Positions 1 to 5,570 of a stretch of DNA of 15,204 nucleotides are shown here, piece after piece. How positions within the stretch are numbered: position 1 is the first letter of the stretch; each line of letters begins with the position of its first letter. The notes beneath the pieces are model-generated. The model ran no database searches, was not told the origin of the DNA, and was given only the letters and a program-made list of their open reading frames with translations. The stretch comes from DATFWK01 sp035259345 (GTDB lineage: Bacteria; Actinomycetota; Thermoleophilia; Miltoncostaeales; Miltoncostaeaceae): contig DATFWK010000188.1 in assembly GCA_035259345.1 (NCBI GenBank), forward strand, positions 1 through 15,204, given 5' to 3'. A program made the position numbers and the translations under genes.

Positions 1-340
1 CGCTCAGCCGCCGCACCAGGTTGATCTGCTGGAAGATCATCGCCGCATCGCGGCGGGCGGCGACGAGGTCGTGGCCCTTCAGGCCGACGACGTTGCGGCC
101 CGAGACGACGATCGACCCGTCGTCCGGGGTCTCGAGGCCGACGACGCACCGCAGGGCCGTGGACTTGCCCGAGCCGTTGGCTCCGAGCACGGCCACCGAC
201 TCCCCCCGGCCGACGTCCAGGTCGAGGCCGTCGAGTACCAGCCGCTCCCCGAAGCTCTTCCGCAGCCCGCGGACGCTCAGGGCCGCCCCCCGCCCGGCGT
301 CCGTGCCAGGCGGGGGCTGGGCCGGCACGCCGGCCGGCAC
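1..340 (-). CDS. phnC: Phosphonate/phosphite ABC transporter ATP-binding protein, 3' end off the window
   Basis: The first ~113 residues of an ABC ATPase are visible. A Walker A motif GANGSGKST is followed by a stretch typical of PhnC, and the Q-loop reads MIFQQINLVRRLS, the form usual in PhnC-type ATPases. The ABC signature and Walker B lie beyond base 1. The family energises import of phosphonate, phosphite or phosphate at the inner face of the membrane. The frame is open back to about 416 but offers no ATG. I chose the GTG at 340, preceded by a weak AGGG; the GTG at 328 is the alternative. The conserved domain begins about 25 residues in, at SVRGLRKSF. The gene lies 55 nt downstream of phnD on the same strand, and a permease (phnE) would be expected beyond the edge. 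Family assignment is firm; the start is not. Confidence 0.85.
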   Translation of the reverse strand, partial: MPAGVPAQPPPGTDAGRGAALSVRGLRKSFGERLVLDGLDLDVGRGESVAVLGANGSGKSTALRCVVGLETPDDGSIVVSGRNVVGLKGHDLVAARRDAAMIFQQINLVRRLS

Positions 341-377
341 TGCCCTGAGGTTGGGCGGGGAGATCGGAGCGCTCCCT

Positions 378-414
378 GACGTCCTTGACGGTCGCCTAGA
401 CGTCCTTGATGGTC
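378..414. repeat. 16-bp direct repeat spanning the phnD stop codon
   Basis: GACGTCCTTGACGGTC at 378-393 recurs as GACGTCCTTGATGGTC at 399-414, with one mismatch and a 21-bp offset. On the coding (minus) strand this repeats the last codons of phnD (T-I-K-D-V, stop) as T-V-K-D-V in the same frame after the stop. It looks like a seven-codon tandem duplication or slippage at the gene end. Confidence 0.85.
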
Positions 415-1295
415 AGGCCGAGGGTCGTGGCCAGGTCGAAGAGCGGCTTGTAGGTCGTCTTGGTCACGGCGATCATCGGGCCGGGCGGGTCGACGTCGAG
501 GAACGCGCCGACCTTGGCGATGTCTGCCGGCTTCAGCGTCAGGAGCGCCTTCTTCACCTGCGCCTTGAACGCCGGGGGCAGCGACCCGCGGATGGTGACG
601 GGGTCGTTCGGGATCGGGTTGGACGCCCAGATCTGCCGGTACTTCGACGCGTCGAACTGGCCGGCCTCGGTGGCGGTGGCCTGCTCCTGGGTGTTCACCT
701 CGGCCGCGTCGATCTTGCCGTTCGTGAGGGCCAGGAGCGACTGCGGGTGGCCGCCGGCGTACTTGACCTTCACGTCGCTCGGCGAGAGGCCTGCCTTCTT
801 CATCGCGAAGCGCGGCAGGGCGTCCCCGGAGGTCGAGCCGGGCTCGGACAGCGCCAGCGTGTGGCCCTTGAGGTCGGCGATGCTCTGGATCGGGGAATCC
901 TTCGGGACCCAGATCCCCGCCTTGTAGGTCGTGAGCTTGCCCTTGCCGTCGGCGAACGAGACGAGCGGCTGGGCCTTGGCCTGCGTGCTTGCGAACACGT
1001 AGCCGAGCGGCCCGAACTCGGCCAGGTCGAGCTTGTTGTTGCGCATCGCGACGACCTCGGCCGCGTAGCTCTGGACGATCGTGAGCTTGACCGGGCAGCC
1101 GAGCTTCTGCTGCAGGGCCTTGACGAGGACTGTGTAGGCCGGCGTCAGCTTGGCGGGGGCCTCGTACGGCTCGATGCCGAACCGGACCTGGCCGTTGGGG
1201 CAGTTGGCGGCCCCGGCCGCGCCGGCCTGGCCGACGGCCGCGACCCCGATCGCGGCTCCGGCCGCGAGGATGGTGAACGTGCGAACGAAGCGCAT
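396..1295 (-). CDS. phnD: PhnD-type phosphonate/phosphite/phosphate ABC transporter substrate-binding protein
   Basis: A 299-residue secreted solute-binding protein. The N-terminus has basic residues, then a hydrophobic Ala/Gly-rich segment (about residues 8-30), a Sec signal with no lipobox cysteine. The mature part starts near NCPNGQVRFGIEPYE. Family hallmarks follow: QSYAAEVVAMRNNKLDLAEFGPLGYVFAS, an ADLKGHTLAL block and a GSTSGDALPRFAM block, which shape the oxyanion pocket in PhnD/PtxB-type proteins. Two cysteines (in NCPNG and KLGCPVKL) probably form a disulfide. An AAAGGGAG ribosome site lies 5 nt before the ATG. The gene is 18 nt downstream of the FAD oxidoreductase and just upstream of the ATPase, so the three probably form one operon. 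The true ligand (aminoethylphosphonate, phosphite or another) cannot be read from sequence; the neighbours favour an aminophosphonate. Confidence 0.92.
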   Translation of the reverse strand: MRFVRTFTILAAGAAIGVAAVGQAGAAGAANCPNGQVRFGIEPYEAPAKLTPAYTVLVKALQQKLGCPVKLTIVQSYAAEVVAMRNNKLDLAEFGPLGYVFASTQAKAQPLVSFADGKGKLTTYKAGIWVPKDSPIQSIADLKGHTLALSEPGSTSGDALPRFAMKKAGLSPSDVKVKYAGGHPQSLLALTNGKIDAAEVNTQEQATATEAGQFDASKYRQIWASNPIPNDPVTIRGSLPPAFKAQVKKALLTLKPADIAKVGAFLDVDPPGPMIAVTKTTYKPLFDLATTLGLTIKDV

Positions 1296-1313
1296 CGAGT
1301 CTCCCTTTGTAGG

Positions 1314-2471
1314 TCAGCTGGCCTCTGCCAGCAGCTGGTCGAGCACGCGCGGCGCCAGGCCGAGCGCGGTGGTCATCCCGATCCCGGAGGTGACCGCGAC
1401 GGCGCGGACCCCCCGGTCGATCGGGGCGACCAGGAACTCGTCGTGGGGGCTGTGGGCATAGACGCCGAGCCAGCGCTCGCGGACGGCGAGCGGCCGGCTT
1501 CCGAGCAGCGCACGGGCCTCGTCCAGGAGCAGGCGGTCGAGGGCCTCGTCGCGGAACGGCGTCGGGGTGAGCGCGTAGCGGTGGGTGTCGCCCACCACGA
1601 GATCGCCGTCCGGGCGCTGGGTGATGAGCAGGTTGACGTCGGCCGCGACCAGGTCCGGCCGCTCCCGCTCCAGGCGGTCGCGGACGGCCGGCAGGGACGG
1701 GCACTCGGCGAAGCCGCGGTAGCGAAGCAGGGCGAGGCCCGTCGCGAGCGCCGGCTCGATCGGCCGGTCGTCCGGCGGCGCGACGCGGAGCATCTGCAGG
1801 ATGCAGCGGCGCATCCCGGCCGCCGCGGCGACGCTTGGAGCGAGGCGGTCGAGGTCGTGGCCCGCGGCGATGGCGATGGCCCCGGCGGCCACCTCGCCGC
1901 GGCTCGTGTGGAGCCGGCCCGGCTCGACGCCGAGCGCGGCGGTGCCCCACTCGAAGCGGACGCCGGGCTGCCGCGCAAGCCAGTCCGTCAGTGCGGGAAT
2001 CGCCTCCCGCGGGTCCATGCGGCAGTCGTTCGGGGTCCAGAGCGCGCCGAGCAGGCCATCGGACGCGACCGGCACGCGCCGCGCGACCTCGTCGGCGGCA
2101 AGGATCTCGGCCTCGTCGGGACGCTCCGCCGCGAACTCCTCGATCACGGCGATCTCCTCCGGGCTCCGCGCGAGGAGCATCGACCCGGACTCGACGAGCC
2201 AGAACCCGGCGGCGAGGGCCAGGCGCCGCCAGCGCCGGCGCGCCTCGAGCGCCGCCTCGCGGGCCGCCCCGGCCTGCGCCGTGAAGTAGCCGTGGCCGAA
2301 GTTGCGGATCGACGCGCCGCTCGCGTGGCCGTCCCGCTCGATGACCAGCACCGAGAGGCCGCGCTCCACGGCGTCCACGGCCAAGGACAGCCCGACGATG
2401 CCGGCGCCGACGACCGCGAGGTCGACGCGCTCGGTGCGGTGCGAGGCCTCCCGGGTCTCCGCGATCGCCAT
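1314..2471 (-). CDS. FAD-dependent oxidoreductase of the phosphonate-associated (TIGR03364-like) group
   Basis: A 385-residue flavoprotein of the DAO (glycine/D-amino acid oxidase) fold. The dinucleotide-binding motif is VVGAGIVGLSLA (G22, G24, G27), with an acidic residue (E45) at the end of the second strand to bind the FAD ribose. A block ASIRNFGHGYF near residues 53-62 is characteristic of the group found with phosphonate genes. The C-terminal flavin-binding segment is TSGIGMTTALGLAPRVLDQLL. Some enzymes of this kind are known to oxidise N-methyl-aminoethylphosphonate, and sometimes aminoethylphosphonate, directly to phosphonoacetaldehyde, taking the place of the PhnW transaminase. That activity is inferred here from family and neighbours. 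It is first in a leftward operon with phnD and phnC, divergent from gntR and the phosphonatase-like gene. An AAGGGTG ribosome site lies 9 nt before the ATG. Confidence 0.85.
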   Translation of the reverse strand: MAIAETREASHRTERVDLAVVGAGIVGLSLAVDAVERGLSVLVIERDGHASGASIRNFGHGYFTAQAGAAREAALEARRRWRRLALAAGFWLVESGSMLLARSPEEIAVIEEFAAERPDEAEILAADEVARRVPVASDGLLGALWTPNDCRMDPREAIPALTDWLARQPGVRFEWGTAALGVEPGRLHTSRGEVAAGAIAIAAGHDLDRLAPSVAAAAGMRRCILQMLRVAPPDDRPIEPALATGLALLRYRGFAECPSLPAVRDRLERERPDLVAADVNLLITQRPDGDLVVGDTHRYALTPTPFRDEALDRLLLDEARALLGSRPLAVRERWLGVYAHSPHDEFLVAPIDRGVRAVAVTSGIGMTTALGLAPRVLDQLLAEAS

Positions 2472-2521
2472 GCGGCGGCACCCTTGTCCCGGCGCCGCCT
2501 GATGTCAATACATGTCGAACC

Positions 2522-2541
2522 TTGTCACATCACGGTGACAA
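2522..2541. repeat. Perfect inverted repeat TTGTCAC-N6-GTGACAA, candidate operator
   Basis: Two 7-bp arms match perfectly around a 6-bp spacer (2529-2534). The position, between two divergent transcription units that include a GntR-type regulator, suits a dimeric repressor or activator site. It overlaps the first 11-bp Pho-box-like unit, so the two readings compete. Confidence 0.6.
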
Positions 2542-2555
2542 CGGGTTCACAACTG
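2534..2555 (+). promoter_or_regulatory. Pho-box-like tandem 11-bp units
   Basis: GGTGACAACGG is followed without a gap by GTTCACAACTG; 8 of 11 positions agree. A weaker third unit, TGTCACATCAC, precedes them at 2523-2533. Actinobacterial PhoP binds direct repeats of 11-nt units beginning like GTTCACC, and a phosphate-starvation site would suit a phosphonate locus. The match is partial, so this is a candidate only. Confidence 0.35.
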
Positions 2556-2594
2556 ATATCGAGTGGTGTCGATCCGGAGACATCGCGCACACAA

Positions 2595-2628
2595 TGGCCA
2601 GCCCAAGGCGAACTTGTATAGTGAAGTT
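2595..2628 (+). promoter_or_regulatory. gntR promoter (-10 TATAGT) with overlapping palindrome
   Basis: TATAGT at 2617-2622 differs from the -10 consensus at one base. A weak -35 (TGGCCA, 2595-2600) lies 16 nt upstream. The -10 sits in the middle of AACTT-N8-AAGTT (2611-2628), a plausible autoregulatory operator. Transcription would start near 2629-2630, at the GTG start codon itself, implying a leaderless message. Confidence 0.5.
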
Positions 2629-2629
2629 T

Positions 2630-3376
2630 GTGACCCCGGAGCCCCGCCATCGCAAGGTGGCCCAGGCGATCCGCCAGCGGATCGCCGCGGGCTCCATCGC
2701 GGTGGGGGAGCCGATCCCGTCCGAGGCGGAGCTGTGCGCCGAGTTCGGCGTGTCCCGGGGCCCCGTCCGCCAGGCCCTCGCGACGCTCCGGGCCGAGGGC
2801 GCGATCGCCGGGGGGCGCGGCAAGCCGCCGGTGGTCCGGGACCGGCCGCTCGCGCAGCCGTTCGAGTCGCTCCTCTCCTTCTCGGCGTGGGCGGAGCGGG
2901 AGGGGCGAACGCCCGGCCAGCGGACGCTCGAGATCGCGCGCCGGCCCGCGGGCGCCGAGGCCGCGGACGCCCTCTCGGTCGCTGAGGGCGAGCCGGTGGT
3001 CGAGCTCCTGCGCCTGCGCCTGCTGGACGGCAGGCCCGCGATGGTCGAGCGCACGGTCTTCGTCGAGCCGGTCGGGCGCATGCTCTTCGACTTCGACACG
3101 GACACCGGATCGATCTACGGCTACCTGACCACCCGCGGCATCGACCTCAGCGTCGGGCGTCACACCTTCGACGCGGTCGTCGCGGACGCGACGGATCGGC
3201 GCCTGCTCGGGGTGGGCCGGGGCGCCCCGCTGCTGCGCGAGCGCCGGCGCTCGGCCGACTCCGACGGCACCCCCATCGAGTGGTCGGACGACCGGTACCG
3301 CCCGGACCTCGTGGTCTTCACGATCGACAACGCGCGCAGCACCTACCCCAGCGTGGCCAGGAGGGACGCCGCATGA
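2630..3376 (+). CDS. GntR-family (HutC/UTRA) transcriptional regulator of the phosphonate locus
   Basis: A 248-residue regulator. Residues ~6-70 form the winged helix-turn-helix, with the GntR signature IPSEAELCAEFGVSRGPVRQALATLRAEGAI. Residues ~90-235 form a UTRA ligand-binding domain, with the typical ending GTPIEWSDDRYRPDLVVFTI. Such proteins usually bind a small molecule and release or fold onto an operator; in phosphonate loci the ligand is often the substrate or a pathway intermediate. The open frame extends back to 2522, but that stretch contains promoter-like DNA. I chose the GTG at 2630 because it gives the usual family length and sits at the expected transcription start; the GTG at 2621 is the alternative. 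Its stop overlaps the next gene's ATG (ATGA), so the two are probably translated together. Confidence 0.88.
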   Translation: MTPEPRHRKVAQAIRQRIAAGSIAVGEPIPSEAELCAEFGVSRGPVRQALATLRAEGAIAGGRGKPPVVRDRPLAQPFESLLSFSAWAEREGRTPGQRTLEIARRPAGAEAADALSVAEGEPVVELLRLRLLDGRPAMVERTVFVEPVGRMLFDFDTDTGSIYGYLTTRGIDLSVGRHTFDAVVADATDRRLLGVGRGAPLLRERRRSADSDGTPIEWSDDRYRPDLVVFTIDNARSTYPSVARRDAA

Positions 3377-4047
3377 GCATCGACCTCGCCGTCCTCGACA
3401 TCGCGGGCACGACGGTGCAGGAGCACGGCGCCGTCTACCGCGTGCTGGAGGAGGCCCTCAGGGACGCCGGCGCGTCGGTCGGGCCGGCGGAGGTCGCCCG
3501 CTGGATGGGCGCCGACAAGCGTGAGTCGATCCGCACGCTCCTCGCGGAGGACGGGGGACGGCCGGACGAGCGCCTGGTGGAGCGGGTGCACGACGACTTC
3601 CGCGGCCGGCTCGAGCGCGCCTACGACGAGCGGCCGCCGGCGCCGCTCGACGGCGTTCCCGAGGCCCTCGCGGCGCTGCGGTCCGGCGGCGCCAGGGTCG
3701 TCCTCACGACGGGCTTCGATCGCGAGATCACGGACGACGTCCTGCGCCGCGTCGGGTGGGCCGACGGGGTCGTCGACGGCGTCGTGTGCGCGGACGACGT
3801 GCCGGCCGGGCGGCCCGCGCCGTACATGATCTTCCGTGCGCTCGAGATGACCGGTGTCCAGCGGCTCGCGGCGACCCTCGTGGCCGGCGACACCGTTCGC
3901 GACCTCGAGGCGGGGGCGAACGCGCGGGCCGGCTGGATCGTCGGGGTGCTGACCGGCGGATCAGATGCCGGCACGCTGGCGCGGGCGCCGCACACTCATC
4001 TCCTGGCTGGTGTCGGCGAGATTCCCAGCCTCGTGGCGGCCGCCTGA
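3373..4047 (+). CDS. Phosphonatase-like HAD hydrolase (PhnX-like, TIGR03351-type)
   Basis: A 224-residue HAD-superfamily protein. Motif I is LDIAGTTV with nucleophile D9 and Ala at position 11, where most HAD phosphatases have a second Asp; Ala here is typical of phosphonoacetaldehyde hydrolase. The cap segment has WMGADK, placing K49 where phosphonatase has its Schiff-base lysine. Motif II is VVLTTGFDREI, then GRPAPYMIF, and motif IV is VAGDTVRDLEAGANA. Phosphonatase cleaves phosphonoacetaldehyde to acetaldehyde and phosphate. The protein is shorter than classical PhnX (~265-270 residues) and fits the PhnX-like subgroup. An AGGAGGG site (3359-3365) lies 7 nt before the ATG, which overlaps the gntR stop. 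Its 3' end overlaps the convergent gene by 52 bp. The substrate is inferred from the catalytic residues and neighbours. Confidence 0.88.
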   Translation: MSIDLAVLDIAGTTVQEHGAVYRVLEEALRDAGASVGPAEVARWMGADKRESIRTLLAEDGGRPDERLVERVHDDFRGRLERAYDERPPAPLDGVPEALAALRSGGARVVLTTGFDREITDDVLRRVGWADGVVDGVVCADDVPAGRPAPYMIFRALEMTGVQRLAATLVAGDTVRDLEAGANARAGWIVGVLTGGSDAGTLARAPHTHLLAGVGEIPSLVAAA

Positions 4048-4454
4048 GGGGAGCGGCGCCGGTCATGCCGGCCGGCGAGCTGGCGCTCCCAGAGCTCGAG
4101 CAGCGCCTGGGCGCCGGCCGTGTGCCGGAACGGGTCGGCGACGGGCTCCTCGTGGTGGTCAAGCGGGCGGGCGGCGATCAGCTCGCCGTCGAGCTCGGCC
4201 AGCAGCACCGCGCCGGTCGGCACCGGACGCGAGTCGAGCGCCGCGAGGCGCGCGAGCGCCGGCGCATCGGCCGGTCCGGCGACGCGGAGGGCGACGGGCC
4301 CGGTCGGCGCTGGCTCCACCCGCGCGGACGCTGCGGCGCGCCGCTCCTTCGAGGCCCGGCGCAGCCGTCCGAGCAGCCGGGCGCGGTCGGCCTCGACGCG
4401 GAGACCGCGGCGGCGTTCCTCGACGAGCTCCCGTGACAGCAGGTGGTGGTGCAT
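3996..4454 (-). CDS. Short acetyltransferase-like (GNAT-related) hypothetical protein
   Basis: A 152-residue protein. Residues 1-35 are basic and helical (HHHLLSRELVEERRRGLRVEADRAR...). They are followed by a linker and the core GPVALRVAGPADAPALARLAALDSRPVPTGAVLLAELDGELIAARPLD (about 52-99), then VADPFRHTAGAQALLELWERQL. The core looks like the first half of a GNAT N-acetyltransferase (R-x-A-x-x-A-D, then LLAELDGELIAA). It lacks the usual acetyl-CoA P-loop (R/Q-x-x-G-x-G/A), so it may not be an enzyme. I recall similar short proteins in actinobacterial genomes. An AGGAG site lies 6 nt before the ATG. The last ~17 codons run into the convergent phosphonatase-like gene and are probably poorly conserved. 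Confidence 0.65.
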   Translation of the reverse strand: MHHHLLSRELVEERRRGLRVEADRARLLGRLRRASKERRAAASARVEPAPTGPVALRVAGPADAPALARLAALDSRPVPTGAVLLAELDGELIAARPLDHHEEPVADPFRHTAGAQALLELWERQLAGRHDRRRSPQAAATRLGISPTPARR

Positions 4455-4589
4455 GGCTGGCTCCTGACGACGGCTGCGTTCGTCAAGGAGGACACCTGGT
4501 GGCTGTGCTTATTCCCGTTCCATGGAGGCGCCGGCCGCAGGTCGAACCGGCTCGGCGGCCGGCGCCCCGGTTCGGGGCGGACGCCGAAT

Positions 4590-4618
4590 GTGTCATTCGT
4601 GTGACGATCGTGCATAAT
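4590..4618 (+). promoter_or_regulatory. Promoter (GTGTCA, 17 nt, CATAAT) upstream of the 92-codon gene
   Basis: CATAAT at 4613-4618 (5 of 6 matches, preceded by TG) lies 17 nt after GTGTCA at 4590-4595 (4 of 6 matches). Transcription would start near 4625, ahead of the AGGAGG at 4637-4642. A perfect inverted repeat, CGAATG-TGT-CATTCG (4585-4599), covers the -35 and could be an operator. The rest of the gap 4455-4589 shows nothing I can name. Confidence 0.55.
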
Positions 4619-4647
4619 GCCCTGCACCTCTGGGTCAGGAGGGCCCG

Positions 4648-4926
4648 CTGGCCACACGCGTCATCAATGAAGGCGACGTGGTTCGAGTCACCGTGCCGCT
4701 CGTCGGCGAGACGCCGGAGGGCGATCCGGTGCTGATCGCCGCGGGCGAGCGGGCGACCGTGGCCGTCCAGCCGAGCGCGGTGGCGGACTGGATCTACCTC
4801 GAGGTGGAGGACCGGCGGACCGGCGCCGTCGTGGCGCTCGCCGCGGCGCCCCACGACCTCGTCGAGGTCGTCCGTCCGGCGGAAGGCTGGGACCCGGGCG
4901 CGCTCGGGGCCTACCCCACCGCGTAG
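4648..4926 (+). CDS. Hypothetical protein, probable CTG start
   Basis: I do not recognise this 92-residue protein. Read from the CTG at 4648 it begins (M)ATRVINEGDVVRVTVPLVGETPEGDPVLIAAGERATVAVQ. Alternating polar and hydrophobic residues suggest a small beta-rich domain; the end is acidic and aromatic (EVVRPAEGWDPG). No signal peptide, membrane segment or cysteine is visible, so it is probably cytoplasmic. AGGAGG (4637-4642) sits 5 nt before this CTG, and the promoter at 4590-4618 fits it. The first in-frame ATG/GTG-type start, GTG at 4678, has no ribosome site and would delete ten conserved-looking residues. Codon choice is strongly GC at third positions, supporting a real gene. It is followed by DUF1003 after 77 bp. 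Confidence 0.6.
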   Translation: MATRVINEGDVVRVTVPLVGETPEGDPVLIAAGERATVAVQPSAVADWIYLEVEDRRTGAVVALAAAPHDLVEVVRPAEGWDPGALGAYPTA

Positions 4927-4953
4927 TCCGAGCGCGCTCCCCCCGGCATGTGA

Positions 4954-4972
4954 GAGCGTCGTCGCGACGCTC
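4954..4972. repeat. Perfect 8-bp inverted repeat with 3-nt loop
   Basis: GAGCGTCG-TCG-CGACGCTC lies in the 77-bp gap between the 92-codon gene and the DUF1003 gene. No T-run follows, so it is not a classical terminator. It could be an RNA hairpin or a protein-binding palindrome upstream of the DUF1003 gene. Confidence 0.55.
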
Positions 4973-5003
4973 GAACGCGCATTCCCGACGGAAGGGGGCA
5001 GCC

Positions 5004-5552
5004 ATGCCGAGTAGCTCGCCGACAGCCCAGAAGGGCTCGCCCGGCCCGGACGAGCCCCTGGGCCACCGGCTCCATCGGTTGTTCGTCCCGGTGCGGCTGC
5101 CCCCGCCGGTCAACCCCGCGCTCCTGAAGCACACGCAGAAGCGGGCGGAGGACGCCCAGAACCGGGTCGCGGACCGAATCACGACGTTCGCCGGGTCGAT
5201 GACCTTCGTCTACATCCACATCCTCTGGTTTGGCTGCTGGATCGGGTTCCGCGTCGAGCACTACCCGTTCGGCCTGCTCACGATGATCGTCTCGCTCGAG
5301 GCGATCTTCCTCTCCACGTTCGTGATGATCAGCCAGAACCGCGCGGACGCGAAGCGCCAGGTGATCGCCGACGAGCAATGGCGCACGGTCCAGGAGGAGG
5401 ACACGCAGAACCAGGAGCTGCTCGACCTCTCGCGGAAGATCTACAAGCTGACCCAGGAGGTTCACGCCGTCTCCAGCCAGGTGGCCGCCGCGGGCACAGG
5501 GGAGGCGGGCCCGGCCGGCGACGCCGCGCCCGCGGGGCCAGGGCCGTCGTGA
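5004..5552 (+). CDS. DUF1003 family membrane protein
   Basis: A 182-residue protein with a cytoplasmic N-terminus and two membrane segments, roughly 62-81 (FAGSMTFVYIHILWFGCWIGF) and 88-110 (PFGLLTMIVSLEAIFLSTFVMI). A conserved ISQNRADAKRQ stretch follows, then a coiled-coil-like region rich in Gln/Glu and a low-complexity Ala/Gly/Pro tail. The order NRVADRITTFAGSMTF, two helices, SQNR is the signature of DUF1003 proteins, whose molecular role is not settled. AAGGGGG (4992-4998) is 5 nt before the ATG. The stop is 18 nt before the MFS gene, so the two are probably cotranscribed. Confidence 0.9.
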   Translation: MPSSSPTAQKGSPGPDEPLGHRLHRLFVPVRLPPPVNPALLKHTQKRAEDAQNRVADRITTFAGSMTFVYIHILWFGCWIGFRVEHYPFGLLTMIVSLEAIFLSTFVMISQNRADAKRQVIADEQWRTVQEEDTQNQELLDLSRKIYKLTQEVHAVSSQVAAAGTGEAGPAGDAAPAGPGPS

Positions 5553-5570
5553 GGTGATCGGCGCCCGGGC

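Larger units (their letters stand above)
2472..2629. promoter_or_regulatory. Divergent control region between the FAD oxidoreductase operon and the gntR operon
   Basis: This 158-bp gap carries promoters for both directions. Noticeable elements are: (1) a perfect inverted repeat TTGTCAC-N6-GTGACAA at 2522-2541; (2) adjacent 11-bp units at 2534-2544 and 2545-2555 that agree at 8 of 11 positions, the second beginning GTTCACA; (3) on the minus strand, a TATTGA (2510-2505) that could be a -10 for the oxidoreductase, which would put the inverted repeat over its -35; (4) on the plus strand, TATAGT at 2617-2622. The region is less GC-rich than the genes beside it. The elements are seen directly; their regulatory roles are inferred. 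Confidence 0.7.

Noticed and set aside
277..2508. A 743-codon minus-strand frame covering phnD and the FAD gene
   Set aside because: It is another frame of the same strand; the real genes have signal peptide, FAD motif and ribosome sites.
21..2621. An 866-codon open frame on the plus strand across phnC, phnD and the FAD gene
   Set aside because: It is antisense to three recognised genes and has low-complexity Arg/Gly/Asp composition.
2522..2629. Extended N-terminus for the GntR regulator
   Set aside because: The stretch holds inverted repeats and a good -10, and lies before the conserved family start.
4499..4735. A GTG-started ORF of 78 codons behind AAGGAGG (4485-4491)
   Set aside because: Spacing to the GTG is good, but many codons end in A/T, unlike true genes here, the translation is basic and domain-free, and it overlaps the promoter and start of the better-supported 92-codon gene.
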